Assembly (NCBI RefSeq): GCF_900115005.1
Contig: NZ_FOUY01000016.1
Span: forward strand, 62,001-126,000
Direction of reading: 5' to 3'
Origin: Pseudonocardia ammonioxydans
GTDB lineage: Bacteria; Actinomycetota; Actinomycetes; Mycobacteriales; Pseudonocardiaceae
Length of the DNA: 64,000 nt
The position numbers and the translations under genes were made by a program. The notes under the pieces were generated by a model that saw only the letters and a list, made by a program, of their open reading frames with translations, did no database searches and was not told the DNA's origin. Positions 1 through 8,706 of the stretch are shown in pieces. Positions within the stretch are counted from its first letter, which is position 1, and the number at the start of each line of letters is the position of its first letter.

Positions 1-639
1 CTCGAGGCCGACGAGTCCGACGTCGAGCTGACCGACGGCACGTTCCGGGTAGCGGGCACGACCGGCCCCACCGTGACCCTCGCCGAGGTGGCGCTGCGGT
101 CGCTGAAGCCGCACCTGCTCCCCGAGGGCGTCGACCCGGGGCTGGAGGAGACCGCCCACCACGAGCCGTCCAACCTGTCCTACCCGTCGGGGGCGCACTG
201 CTGCGTCGTCGAGATCGACCGGGAGACCGGCCGCGTCGACGTCGTCCGCTACGTCGCCGTCGACGACTGCGGCACGGTGATCAACCCGCTGCTGGCCACC
301 GGCCAGATCCACGGCGGGCTCGCCCAGGGCATCGCCCAGGCGTTGTACGAGGAGGTCTCCTACGACGAGGACGGGCAGCCCCGTACCGGCAACCTGGTCA
401 CCTACACGGTGCCGGCCGCCGAGGACCTGCCGCCCTACGAGACCCACCACCTGGTCACCCCGACCTCGTTCAACCCGCTGGGGGCGAAGGGGCTCGGCGA
501 GTCCGGCGCCACCGCGGCCCCGCAGGCCGTGGTCAACGCCGTGGTGGACGCGCTGTCCCACCTCGGGGTCCGCGACGTGGAGATGCCCTGCACCCCGGCG
601 AAGGTCTGGGGCCTGCTGAACACCGCGAACGGGAGCTGA
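1..639 (+). CDS. Molybdenum hydroxylase large subunit (xanthine dehydrogenase/CoxL family), C-terminal part
   Basis: The frame is open from the first base of the window, so the N-terminus lies outside. What is visible is the last ~212 residues of the molybdopterin-binding subunit of the xanthine oxidase/aerobic CO dehydrogenase family. The [10 protein letters not shown] motif carries the conserved Glu that acts as general base at the Mo site, and it is followed by [12 protein letters not shown], typical of this family's C-terminus. The 2Fe-2S subunit starts 2 bases after the stop, so the two are co-translated parts of one enzyme. The substrate cannot be read from this fragment; CO dehydrogenase itself is not supported because the CoxL active-site loop is not in view. 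Confidence 0.85.
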   Translation, partial: LEADESDVELTDGTFRVAGTTGPTVTLAEVALRSLKPHLLPEGVDPGLEETAHHEPSNLSYPSGAHCCVVEIDRETGRVDVVRYVAVDDCGTVINPLLATGQIHGGLAQGIAQALYEEVSYDEDGQPRTGNLVTYTVPAAEDLPPYETHHLVTPTSFNPLGAKGLGESGATAAPQAVVNAVVDALSHLGVRDVEMPCTPAKVWGLLNTANGS

Positions 640-640
640 C

Positions 641-1153
641 ATGTCCCACCACAAGGTCCGGATCAGTGTCAACGGCGTGCCGGGCGAGGACGAGGTCGAG
701 TCCCGCCGGCTGCTGGTGCACTACCTGCGCGAGACCCGCGGCCTGACCGGCACGCACGTCGGCTGCGACACGTCGAACTGCGGTGCCTGCACCGTGCTGC
801 TCGACGGGATGACCGTCAAGTCGTGCACGGTGCTCGCGGTGGCGGCCGACGGGTCCGAGGTGCTCACCGTGGAGGGCCTCGCCGACGACGAGGCGATGTC
901 GCCGGTGCAGGAGGGCTTCCGCGCCTGCCACGGGCTGCAGTGCGGGTACTGTACGCCGGGCATGGTGATGGCGGCGACCGGTCTGCTGCTGGAGAACCCC
1001 GCTCCCGACGAGGCCGAGATCCGCGCCGGGATCGAGGGCAACCTCTGCCGGTGCACCGGATACCAGATGATCGTCGACTCGGTGCGGTGGGCGGCGGAGA
1101 ACGGGGGCGCCGGGACGGCGGCGACCACGCACGCGGAGCGCGCGTCCTCGTGA
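641..1153 (+). CDS. (2Fe-2S) subunit of molybdenum hydroxylase (CoxS/XdhC-like small subunit)
   Basis: 170 residues, the usual size for the small electron-transfer subunit. The plant-ferredoxin-like cluster is bound by C42, C47, C50 and C62 ([10 protein letters not shown]...SC). The second, helical cluster is bound by C101, C104, C136 and C138 (CGYC...CRC). All eight ligands are present. It should pass electrons from the Mo centre of the preceding subunit to FAD or another acceptor. The FAD subunit is not in the window and may lie upstream. The stop overlaps the next start as GTGA. Confidence 0.92.
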   Translation: MSHHKVRISVNGVPGEDEVESRRLLVHYLRETRGLTGTHVGCDTSNCGACTVLLDGMTVKSCTVLAVAADGSEVLTVEGLADDEAMSPVQEGFRACHGLQCGYCTPGMVMAATGLLLENPAPDEAEIRAGIEGNLCRCTGYQMIVDSVRWAAENGGAGTAATTHAERASS

Positions 1154-1860
1154 GCCGGCGCGCGGTCGTGCTCTCCGGCGGCCTGACCCACGACTTCCCC
1201 GCGACGACCGGGTGCCTGGCCGAGCTGCTGGAGGACGCCGGGTTCGATGTCGACGTCCACACCGGAACGTCCGGTGTGGACTCGGCGTTGACAGCGCTGC
1301 CGGGCGCGGCACTGCTGGTGGTGAACGCGCTGCGGTGGACGATGACCTGCTCCGGGACCCCCGAGCGGTACCGCGTGCAGGCCGGCGTGGAGGCCGCCAG
1401 CCCGTCGCCGCGGGCCCGCGACGCGCTCGGCGCGCACCTCGCCGCGGGTGGTGGGGTGCTCGGCATGCACACCGCGACGCTCTGCTTCGACGACTGGCCC
1501 GGCTGGGCGGACACGCTCGGCGCCCGCTGGGAGTGGGGGCACTCGCACCACCCGCCGCTCGGGCCACCGATCCGGGTCACGGTCGGCGAGGGCCACCCGG
1601 TGGTCGACGGCGTCGACGACTTCACCGTCGTCGACGAGGTCTACTCCGACCTGCGCACCGCACCCGGCCTCGCCGCGCTCGCGAGCGCGGCGACACCGGG
1701 CGCCGAGGTGCCCGGGGCCGTGCAATCGATGCTCTGGGCCCGCGAGCACGGTGGCGGCCGGGTCGTCTACGACGCGCTGGGCCACCACCCGCCCTCCTAC
1801 GCGGTGCCCGAGCACCGGGAGATCGTGCGGCGGGCCATCACGTGGGTGACGGCGGGATGA
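1150..1860 (+). CDS. ThuA-like domain protein (class I glutamine amidotransferase-like fold)
   Basis: Read from GTG 1150, overlapping the preceding stop by GTGA; 236 residues. The fold is recognisable from [57 protein letters not shown] and [15 protein letters not shown]. This is the ThuA/trehalose-utilisation domain, which has a glutamine-amidotransferase-like fold but normally lacks the amidase triad. The reaction is unknown. Coupling to a molybdenum hydroxylase and an epoxide-hydrolase-like gene suggests a role in oxidation of an organic substrate (inference). Confidence 0.75.
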   Translation: MSRRAVVLSGGLTHDFPATTGCLAELLEDAGFDVDVHTGTSGVDSALTALPGAALLVVNALRWTMTCSGTPERYRVQAGVEAASPSPRARDALGAHLAAGGGVLGMHTATLCFDDWPGWADTLGARWEWGHSHHPPLGPPIRVTVGEGHPVVDGVDDFTVVDEVYSDLRTAPGLAALASAATPGAEVPGAVQSMLWAREHGGGRVVYDALGHHPPSYAVPEHREIVRRAITWVTAG

Positions 1861-2279
1861 GCGACACCGGGATGGGCGGGCCGGGAACGGCCGCCGATGC
1901 GCGCGCGGCGGCGGAGCGCTTCCTCGCCGCGGTGGAGGCCCGCGACGCCCGCGCCGCCGGTGCCTGCTTCGCCCCGGACGCCGAGTACGCGAACGTCCCG
2001 CACCCGCCGGTGCGCGGGCCGGCCGGGGTCGAGGGGATGCTCGCCCCGATCCTGGACCGGTCGGAACGGGTCCGGTGGGAGATCGTCACCGCGAGCTACA
2101 CGCCGCGGCGGGCGTGGCTGGAGCGGGTGGACCGGTTCGTCGTCGACGGCCAGGAGTACGCGGTCGCCTGCAACGGTGTCCTGGAGGTCGACGACACCGG
2201 CCTGATCTCGGCGTTCCGCGACTACGTCGATCTCGGCCCGTGGCGGGAGCTCATCGGCCCCGTCCTGCGGGGACGGTGA
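1857..2279 (+). CDS. Limonene-1,2-epoxide hydrolase-like protein (SnoaL/NTF2 fold)
   Basis: 140 residues, starting at ATG 1857 inside the previous stop (ATGA). The cone-shaped NTF2-like fold is seen in AAERFLAAVEARDARAAGAC and the C-terminal FRDYVDLGPW. The catalytic Asp-Arg-Asp set of limonene-epoxide hydrolase appears conserved: R90 and D92 in LERVDRF and D122 in FRDYVD, with Y44 and N46 as likely water-binding residues. The tryptophan usually before the last Arg-Asp is Phe120. It would hydrolyse an epoxide to a diol. The 3' end overlaps the convergent glycosyltransferase by about 29 bases. Confidence 0.7.
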   Translation: MSDTGMGGPGTAADARAAAERFLAAVEARDARAAGACFAPDAEYANVPHPPVRGPAGVEGMLAPILDRSERVRWEIVTASYTPRRAWLERVDRFVVDGQEYAVACNGVLEVDDTGLISAFRDYVDLGPWRELIGPVLRGR

Positions 2280-3489
2280 GCCGGTACGCCGGCTCGCCGG
2301 CCGGTGCCGTGGCGCCGGCCCCGGCGCTCCGGTAGACCGCGAGCACCTGCTCGGCGATCCGGTCCCAGGCGTAGGCCGCCACCACGCGGCGCCGCCCGGC
2401 CGCACCCAGCGCCGCGGCGCGGTCCGGGTCGCCGGTCAGCTCCCGCAGCGCCGCGGCCAGCGCCCGCGGGTCGCGCGGCGGGACGTGCAGGCCCGTCCGG
2501 CCGCACCGGACGGTCTCCTGCAGCCCGCCGACGCGGCTGGCAACCACCGGCCGCCCGCAGGCCATCGCCTCCAGCGGCACGATGCCGAACGGCTCGTACC
2601 ACGGCGCGCACACCACGACGTCGGACGAGCGCAGCAGCTCCGGCACCTCGTCGCGGCGGACCGCGCCGGTGAACCGGACCCGGTCACCGACCCCGGCCTC
2701 CCCGGCGAGCCGGCGCAGCCGGGCCACGTCCGGATCGGTCGCCGGATCGTTCCCGCCCCCGGCGACGACCAGCTCGGCGCCCGGCACGTCGGCGAGCGCC
2801 TGCACCGTCTCGTCGGCCCCCTTGCGCCGGACCAGCCTGCCGAGCACCAGCAGCCGGGGCGCGGCACCGCGCGGGGCCGCCGGGCCGTCGGGGGTGAACA
2901 TGCGGGTGTCCACCCCCGACCCCACGGTGTCGATCGAGGCCGCCGGTACGCCGAGCCGCACCAGCTCCGCAGCCTCGTCCGGGCAGGAGGCGATCACCCG
3001 CCGGGCCCGGCGGGCCACCGCGGTCTCCACCCGGATCCGGCCGTCCGGGCTGGTGTCCCCCGCGCCCTGGTGGCGGCGCTTGACCGACCCGAGCGCGTGG
3101 AAGGTCTGCACCAGTGGCGTGCCCCGCTGCCGGGCCGGGCCGGTCGCGGCCCAGCCGGACATCCAGAAGTGGCCGTGCACCACGTCCGGCCGGTCGGTGC
3201 GCCAGGCCCGGCCCAGCCCCGCCGACAGCTCCGGGATGTGGTCGACGAGCTCGTCCTTCGGGATCGGCTCCGCGGGTCCCGCCGGGACGTGCCGCACCCG
3301 CACCGACGGCGCCAGCTCGACGACCTCGGCCGTGGCCGGGTCGTCCCGGCGGGTGCACACGGTGACGTCGTGCCCGGCCCGGCCCAGCGCCAGTGCCAGC
3401 TCGCGGACGTGCACGTTCTGCCCGCCGGCGTCCGGGCCGCCCGGATCGACCAGCGGGCTCGCGTGTTCGGAGACCATCGAGATACGCAC
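2251..3489 (-). CDS. Group 1 (GT4) glycosyltransferase
   Basis: 412 residues from GTG 3489 (vRISMVSEHASPL); the frame continues upstream but loses family likeness. GT-B fold: an N-terminal acceptor domain with GGPDAGGQNVHVREL (residues 17-31) and H131 (TFHALGS), then a C-terminal nucleotide-sugar domain with GRLVRRKGAD and the E-x7-E motif EPFGIVPLE (E299, E307). It resembles MshA/sucrose-phosphate-synthase-type retaining transferases. Donor and acceptor are unknown. It is divergent from the P450 gene, 75 bases away, and belongs to a local cluster of sugar-transfer genes. Confidence 0.88.
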   Translation of the reverse strand: MRISMVSEHASPLVDPGGPDAGGQNVHVRELALALGRAGHDVTVCTRRDDPATAEVVELAPSVRVRHVPAGPAEPIPKDELVDHIPELSAGLGRAWRTDRPDVVHGHFWMSGWAATGPARQRGTPLVQTFHALGSVKRRHQGAGDTSPDGRIRVETAVARRARRVIASCPDEAAELVRLGVPAASIDTVGSGVDTRMFTPDGPAAPRGAAPRLLVLGRLVRRKGADETVQALADVPGAELVVAGGGNDPATDPDVARLRRLAGEAGVGDRVRFTGAVRRDEVPELLRSSDVVVCAPWYEPFGIVPLEAMACGRPVVASRVGGLQETVRCGRTGLHVPPRDPRALAAALRELTGDPDRAAALGAAGRRRVVAAYAWDRIAEQVLAVYRSAGAGATAPAGEPAYRLTVPAGRGR

Positions 3490-3528
3490 GCCGGCGCATC
3501 GCCGCTGCAGGCCGGTCCAAACCCTGCG

Positions 3529-3554
3529 GCATGAAACGGTGCTCCCGCGGGTAG
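3529..3554 (+). promoter_or_regulatory. Candidate GGGTAG-type promoter for the P450 gene
   Basis: GCATGA, 14-base spacer, GGGTAG. The -10-like box ends 9 bases before ATG 3564, so the transcript would be almost leaderless. One of a set of similar sites in 3.5-23 kb. Confidence 0.4.
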
Positions 3555-3563
3555 CGACCGGGC

Positions 3564-4958
3564 ATGTCCACCCCGCCCTCCCCCGCCATGCATCCCGCGC
3601 CACTGCACCCGGGCGGTGGCCCGGACACGCTGCCCGTGCTCTCCGCCGCGGACACCGCACGGCTGGTCGGCAGCGCGCTCGGCCCGATCGTCGCGCAGGG
3701 CGTGATCGCCCGCCGGCCCCGGGTGGTCGCGGCAGCCGGGAAGGCCGGCACCGACGACCGGGCGGTCCGGCTGCTGCAGGAGCTGCGCGCCCGCTACGGC
3801 GACGGACCGGTCCGGGTGCCGCTGCCCGGGCGGCCCGCCGCGCTGGTGCTCGACGCCGGCGGGGTCCGGCGGGTGCTCACCGAGGGGCCGGAGCCGTTCG
3901 CGCCCGCGTCCTGGGAGAAGCGCGGCGCGCTGCGCCAGTTCCAGCCGCACGGCGTGCTGGTCTCGCACGGCGCCGCCCGGACCGAGCGCCGCCGGTTCAC
4001 CGAGGCCGTGCTGGACACCGGGTCCCCGCTGCACGCCGACGCCGCGCACATCACCGCGGTGGCCCGCGCCGAGACCGCCGCGCTGCGCGACGCCGCCGCC
4101 CGGACCGGCGCCTTCGGCTGGGACGAGTTCGTGACCATGTGGTGGCGGGTCGTGCGCCGGATCGTGCTCGGCGACGGTGCCCGCGACGACCACGACCTGA
4201 CCGACCTCCTGACCCGGCTGCGCCGGCGCGGGAACTGGTCGTTCCTCGCCCCGCGCCGCGCCGACTTGCACCAGCGGTTCGCCACCGGGGTGCGCCGGCA
4301 CCTCGACCGGGCCGAGGAGGGCAGCCTCGCCGCGCGGATCGCCCGGGCCGCTCCCTCCCCGGACGGCGACGTCGCCCCGGAGGACCAGATCGGGCACTGG
4401 CTGTTCGCCTGGGACCCGGCGGCGGCGGTGACGCTGCGGGCGCTGGCCCTGGTCGCCACCCATCCGGACGTCCGCCGCCGGGCCCGCGCCGAGGCGGACG
4501 CCGCCCCCGCGGACGGCCCGGCCGAGCTCCCGGTGCTGCGCGGCTGCGTACTGGAGTCCACCCGGCTGTGGCCGACCACCCCGCTGCTGCTGCGCGAGTC
4601 CACGACGGCGACGAGCTGGCCGGCCGGCGAGCTCGCCGCCGGCACGTCGGTCCTGGTCCCGACCTGGTTCCTGCACCGCGACGACCGCCGCCGCGCCGAC
4701 GCCGACCGGCTCGACGTGGACCAGTGGCTCGACGGCGCCGCGGCCGACGACTGGATGCTGACCCCGTTCAGCGGTGGCCACGGCGCCTGCCCGGGCCGCG
4801 AGCTGGTGCTGTTCGTCGCCTCGACGGTGCTGGCCGCGCTGCTGGAGGACCACCACGCGGTGCTGCTGCCGCCGGAGTCGTTCGACGCCGCGCGCCCGCT
4901 GCCCCGCGGGCTCAACCCCTACGCGTTGCGGTTCGGTCTGTCCCGGGCGGCGGCATGA
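3564..4958 (+). CDS. Cytochrome P450
   Basis: 464 residues. The heme loop reads FSGGHGACPGREL with the axial ligand C409, matching FxxGxxxCxG. The ExxR pair of helix K is E331/R334 (ESTRLW). The I-helix segment is FAWDPAAAVTLRAL and lacks the usual (A/G)GxxT acid-alcohol pair, so oxygen activation may be unusual. No signal peptide or membrane anchor, so a soluble bacterial P450. The stop overlaps the following glycosyltransferase start as ATGA, suggesting that hydroxylation and glycosylation act on one product (inference). Redox partners are not in the window. Confidence 0.92.
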   Translation: MSTPPSPAMHPAPLHPGGGPDTLPVLSAADTARLVGSALGPIVAQGVIARRPRVVAAAGKAGTDDRAVRLLQELRARYGDGPVRVPLPGRPAALVLDAGGVRRVLTEGPEPFAPASWEKRGALRQFQPHGVLVSHGAARTERRRFTEAVLDTGSPLHADAAHITAVARAETAALRDAAARTGAFGWDEFVTMWWRVVRRIVLGDGARDDHDLTDLLTRLRRRGNWSFLAPRRADLHQRFATGVRRHLDRAEEGSLAARIARAAPSPDGDVAPEDQIGHWLFAWDPAAAVTLRALALVATHPDVRRRARAEADAAPADGPAELPVLRGCVLESTRLWPTTPLLLRESTTATSWPAGELAAGTSVLVPTWFLHRDDRRRADADRLDVDQWLDGAAADDWMLTPFSGGHGACPGRELVLFVASTVLAALLEDHHAVLLPPESFDAARPLPRGLNPYALRFGLSRAAA

Positions 4959-6055
4959 GACCGCTGCGGATCCTGCTGTGGCACGTGCACGGCTCCTGGA
5001 CCGGCTCGTTCGTGGCCGGGCCGCACCACTACCTGCTGCCGGTGCTGCCCGGCGGCGGGCCGTGGGGGCGCGGCCGCTGCGGCCGGGACTGGCCCGCGAC
5101 GGCGCACGAGGTCCCCGCCGCCGAGCTCGCCGGGACCGATGTGGACGTCGTCGTGCTGCAGCGGCCCGAGGAGGCGGCGCTGGCCGAGGGCTGGCTGGGC
5201 CGGCGGCCCGGGGTGGACGTGCCCGCGGTGTACGTGGAGCACAACGCCCCGCCGGAGCACGCGGTCCGCTCCCGGCACCCGGTGGCCGGGTGGCCGGGTG
5301 TGCCGCTGGTGCACGTCACGCACTTCAACGAGCTGATGTGGGACTGCGGGGACGCCCCGACCACGACGGTGCCGCACGGGATCGCCGACCCCGGTCCGCT
5401 GTGGACCGGTGAGCTGGACCGGGCGGTCGCGCTGATCAACGAGCCGGTGCGCCGGGGCCGGGTCACCGGCAGCGACCTGCTCCCCCGGTTCGGTGCGGCG
5501 GTCCCGGTGGACCTGTTCGGCATCGGCACCGACGGCGTGACCGCCGCCGACCTCGGCCGGCCCGCGGAGGCCGACGTGCGCGGCCTCGGTGACGTCGCCC
5601 AGTCCGGCCTGCACCCGCGGATGGCCCGGCGCAGGCTCTACCTGCACACCGCCCGCTGGACCTCGCTCGGCCTGTCCCTGCTGGAGGCGATGGCGCTGGG
5701 GATGCCGGTGGTGGCCCCGGCGACGACCGAGGCCGCGGTCGCCGTCCCGCCCGCGGCCGGGGTGGTGGGGACCTCGGTGCGCGACCTCGTCGAGGGCGCA
5801 CGCCGGCTGGCCACCGACCGGGGGCGGGCCGCGGCCGCCGGTGCGGCGGCGCGGGCGCACGTGCTGGAGCACTTCGGCCTGGCCCGGTTCCTGCACCGGT
5901 GGGATGCGGTGCTGGACGCGGTGGTCGCCGGCCGGGCTGTGCCCCCCGTGGAACCCGCACGGACGGCCACGGAGTTCCCCGCCGAGCCTGCGCGGACGAC
6001 CGCGGAGCCCCCGGCCGGGCCGGAGCCGACCGCCGCGGGGTCGCGGCCCGCCTGA
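4955..6055 (+). CDS. Glycosyltransferase (GT-B fold)
   Basis: 366 residues from ATG 4955 (MRPLRILLWHVHGSW), translationally coupled to the P450. The C-terminal donor domain is recognised by LHTARWTSLGLSLLEAMALGMPVVAP, the equivalent of the E-x7-E region. The N-terminal part carries VDVVVLQRPEEAALAEGWLG and VYVEHNAPP. The last ~35 residues are low-complexity Pro/Glu/Thr repeats (variants of PARTATEFPAE), probably a disordered tail. Donor and acceptor are unknown. Confidence 0.82.
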   Translation: MRPLRILLWHVHGSWTGSFVAGPHHYLLPVLPGGGPWGRGRCGRDWPATAHEVPAAELAGTDVDVVVLQRPEEAALAEGWLGRRPGVDVPAVYVEHNAPPEHAVRSRHPVAGWPGVPLVHVTHFNELMWDCGDAPTTTVPHGIADPGPLWTGELDRAVALINEPVRRGRVTGSDLLPRFGAAVPVDLFGIGTDGVTAADLGRPAEADVRGLGDVAQSGLHPRMARRRLYLHTARWTSLGLSLLEAMALGMPVVAPATTEAAVAVPPAAGVVGTSVRDLVEGARRLATDRGRAAAAGAAARAHVLEHFGLARFLHRWDAVLDAVVAGRAVPPVEPARTATEFPAEPARTTAEPPAGPEPTAAGSRPA

Positions 6056-6071
6056 CCCCGCCCGGGGGCGC

Positions 6072-6959
6072 TCACCCGGCCGTCTCCTCCTGCAGCGCGG
6101 TCAGGACCGGGTCCGTGCCGCGTCCGGCCGCGAGGGTGCGGGCCCGGCCGGCCGCGTCGGTGCACCAGCGCCACGCCTGGTCGAGGGTGGCACGGCCGCA
6201 CGGTCCGGTGACGTCGTCGGCGTCGAGCACCGGCCAGCCGAGCACGCGTCCCTGCGCCGCGACCTTCGCCCCGCCGGCGACCGGGTCGACGGCCAGCACC
6301 GGCACCCCGGCGCGCAGTCCGAGCACCAGGCCGTGCAGCCGGGTCGTCACGACGACGTCGAGCCGCTCGAGCACCGCCCGGAACTGGTCGGCGGTGGCGG
6401 CGTGGCGCCAGTCGCGCGGGTCGACCCGGGTGTCGAGCGGGAGCCGGGCGGCGTCCAGGCCGGTCAGCCAGTCCTCCAGGGCGGTGTGCACGGCGTCGTG
6501 CCGGCGCCGGTCGCCGTACTCGGGCTGGCCGGGCGCGAGCACCACGCCCACCACCGGGACCGGCAGCGGGTCCGGCGCGTGCCGGCACAGGTCCGCGGTG
6601 GCCGCGGGCGAGCCGCCGGTGTCGCGGGCGAGGATCCGGTCGAACCCGGTCGCGGCCGGGTCCGCGGGATCCGGCACGGACACGCCCACCGCGATCCGCC
6701 GGGCCGCGGCGAAGCGCTCGTGCAGCGCGGCGACCTGGCGCCCGCGGACGGGTCCGCAGGCGAACACCAGCAACGAGCAGCCGTGCGGGTCCACCGACGT
6801 CGCCGACTCGGCCGCCGCGTCGAGCACCGGGCTGAACAGCTGCTCGACCCGGCGCCCGGGCCCGCGCAGTGCCTCGGCGACCCGTGCCATGGCGAGCAGG
6901 TCGCCCGCGGTCGCCTCACCGTCGACGAAACTCGGCCACCCGGCCACCACGATGCGCAC
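6072..6959 (-). CDS. Polysaccharide pyruvyl transferase family protein
   Basis: 295 residues from GTG 6959 (vRIVVAGWPSFVDGEATAGD). Family features are the opening strand with a GD pair after the first loop and the C-terminal block TTRLHGLVLGLRAGVPVLAVDP (about residues 205-226), characteristic of the CsaB/WcaK-type GT-B-like fold. Members move pyruvate or related groups onto polysaccharides, though this short version is divergent and could have another donor. It is convergent with the preceding glycosyltransferase and divergent from the GT-HAD gene. Confidence 0.7.
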   Translation of the reverse strand: MRIVVAGWPSFVDGEATAGDLLAMARVAEALRGPGRRVEQLFSPVLDAAAESATSVDPHGCSLLVFACGPVRGRQVAALHERFAAARRIAVGVSVPDPADPAATGFDRILARDTGGSPAATADLCRHAPDPLPVPVVGVVLAPGQPEYGDRRRHDAVHTALEDWLTGLDAARLPLDTRVDPRDWRHAATADQFRAVLERLDVVVTTRLHGLVLGLRAGVPVLAVDPVAGGAKVAAQGRVLGWPVLDADDVTGPCGRATLDQAWRWCTDAAGRARTLAAGRGTDPVLTALQEETAG

Positions 6960-6969
6960 GGCGGCCCGG

Positions 6970-6994
6970 CTACCCGGGCCCCGCCCGACCATGC
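6970..6994 (-). promoter_or_regulatory. Candidate GGGTAG-type promoter for the pyruvyl transferase gene
   Basis: On the minus strand GCATGG, 13-base spacer, GGGTAG. The box ends 10 bases before the GTG start at 6959, again implying a very short leader. Confidence 0.35.
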
Positions 6995-7018
6995 CGGCCT
7001 GCCGCCCGCCGGGGGGGC

Positions 7019-7043
7019 GTTTGTGCCCGGTCACCCCGGGTAG
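7019..7043 (+). promoter_or_regulatory. Candidate SigB/SigF-like promoter for the GT-HAD gene
   Basis: GTTTGT, 13-base spacer, GGGTAG. This is close to the actinobacterial SigB/SigF consensus GTTT-N15-17-GGGTAT and is the best match of the set. It lies 76 bases upstream of the GTG start. Confidence 0.5.
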
Positions 7044-7119
7044 GAGTGCGCCGGTCCGCGACGGCGGGCCGGTGATCGTGGTGATCAGGAGGTGCGATGC
7101 GCAGCCCCGGAGGTACGGA

Positions 7120-8706
7120 GTGACGGCCGCCGGACGGATCAGCGTGGTCATCCCGACCACGGGGCGGGCCCGGCTCGCCCGCGTGCTCGACGATGTGTGC
7201 ACGCCGGGCGGCGTGCTCGCCGAGGTCATCGTCGTCGACGACCGCCGGGGCGCCGGCACACCGCTGCCCGGGATCCGGCCTCGCTACGGGGCACCGCCGG
7301 TCCGGGTGCTGCGCACCGGCGGCCGCGGTCCGGCCGCCGCCCGCAACGCGGGGTGGCGCGCGGCGGGGCCGGGCTGGGTCGCGTTCGTCGACGACGACGT
7401 CGAACCCGGCCGGGAGTGGGCGGCCGGGCTGGCCCGTGACCTCGCCGGGGTCGCGGACGGGGTGGGCGCCGTGCAGGCCCGGATCGCGGTCCCGCTCCCC
7501 GCCGACCGCCGGCCCACCGACGCCGAGCGCAACACCGCGGGCCTGGCCACCGCCCGGTGGATCACCGCGGACATGGCCTACCGCACGGGCGCGCTCGCCG
7601 CGGCCGGTGGGTTCGACGAGGGGTTCCCCCGGGCCTACCGGGAGGACGCCGATCTGGCGCTGCGGGTGCGTTCGGCCGGGTACCGGATCGTCGTCGGGGA
7701 CCGGGTCACCACGCACCCGGCCCGGGCGGGCGGCCCGCTGGCCAGCGTGCGCGCCCAGGCCGGCAACGCCGACGACGCCCGGATGCGCCACAAGCACGGC
7801 CGCGGGTGGCGCGAGGCCACCGGCGCCGGCCCGGGCATGCTCGGCACCCACCTGCTCACCACGGCCGCCGCGGCGGTCGCCGCGGTCGCCGCGGCGGCCG
7901 GGTGCCGCGGCACCGCCCGGGCCGCCGCCGGTGTCTGGGCCGGGTCGACCGCGGCGTTCGCGGCGCGGCGGATCCGGCCCGGTCCGCGCACCCCGGCCGA
8001 GGTCGCCACGATGGTGCTGACCAGCGCGCTGATCCCGCCCGCGGCCGTCGGGCACCGGATCGCCGGTGAGCTGCGCGCGCGCCGGCTGCCGGCCGCGATC
8101 CTGTTCGACCGCGACGACACGCTGGTCCACGACGTGCCCTACTGCGACGACCCGGACCGGGTGGTGCCCGTCGACGGTGCCGGCGCCGCGCTCGACCGGG
8201 CCCGGGCCGCGGGCATCGCGACCGGGGTGGTCACCAACCAGTCCGGGGTGGCCCGCGGGCTGATCGCCCCGGAGGCGCTGAGCGCGGTGAACGCGCGTGT
8301 GCAGGAGCTGCTCGGCCCGTTCGGCACCTGGCAGGTCTGCGTGCACGACGAGAGCGGTGGCTGCGGCTGCCGCAAGCCCGAACCCGGCATGGTGCGCGCC
8401 GCGGCCCGGGCGCTCGGGGTGCCGCCCCGGGACTGCGTCCTGGTCGGCGACACCGGGGCCGACGTCGACGCGGCACGGGCCGCCGGCGCCCGGGCCGTGC
8501 TGGTGCCGACCCCGCGCACCCGGCCCGAGGAGATCCGTGACGCCCACCGGCACGCCCGGGTCGCGCCCGACCTCGGCGCCGCCGTCGACCTCGCACTCGG
8601 CCTCCCGCCACGCCCCAGCAGCCGGACACCCGGGTGCGGCCGGACGCCCGGCGATGGACGGCGCCCGGGTTTGGACCGCGCAGCACCGGTGATACCCCGA
8701 CCGTGA
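7120..8706 (+). CDS. Fusion of family 2 glycosyltransferase and GmhB-type HAD phosphatase
   Basis: 528 residues from GTG 7120, chosen because GGAGG lies 7 bases upstream. Residues ~5-235 are a GT-A transferase: ISVVIPTTGR, the nucleotide-sugar DDD at 91-93 and the base ED at 175-176. Hydrophobic Ala-rich stretches at about 239-312 look like membrane helices. Residues ~326-500 are a HAD-IIIA phosphatase: D330-R-D332-D-T (nucleophile and acid), TNQSG at 372-376, and a zinc loop C407-V-H409...C415-G-C417 followed by RKPEPGM, as in D,D-heptose-1,7-bisphosphatase (GmhB). The phosphatase may make the sugar precursor that the transferase uses (inference). Confidence 0.88.
   Translation: MTAAGRISVVIPTTGRARLARVLDDVCTPGGVLAEVIVVDDRRGAGTPLPGIRPRYGAPPVRVLRTGGRGPAAARNAGWRAAGPGWVAFVDDDVEPGREWAAGLARDLAGVADGVGAVQARIAVPLPADRRPTDAERNTAGLATARWITADMAYRTGALAAAGGFDEGFPRAYREDADLALRVRSAGYRIVVGDRVTTHPARAGGPLASVRAQAGNADDARMRHKHGRGWREATGAGPGMLGTHLLTTAAAAVAAVAAAAGCRGTARAAAGVWAGSTAAFAARRIRPGPRTPAEVATMVLTSALIPPAAVGHRIAGELRARRLPAAILFDRDDTLVHDVPYCDDPDRVVPVDGAGAALDRARAAGIATGVVTNQSGVARGLIAPEALSAVNARVQELLGPFGTWQVCVHDESGGCGCRKPEPGMVRAAARALGVPPRDCVLVGDTGADVDAARAAGARAVLVPTPRTRPEEIRDAHRHARVAPDLGAAVDLALGLPPRPSSRTPGCGRTPGDGRRPGLDRAAPVIPRP

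Noticed and set aside
1..1153. Aerobic carbon monoxide dehydrogenase
   Set aside because: The CoxL-specific active-site loop is outside the window and the FAD subunit is not seen, so only the wider molybdenum-hydroxylase family is supported.
2582..4856. Very long open frames on both strands over the glycosyltransferase/P450 region
   Set aside because: They are Arg/Pro/Ala-rich shadow frames typical of GC-rich DNA, without family motifs except where they run into a real gene.
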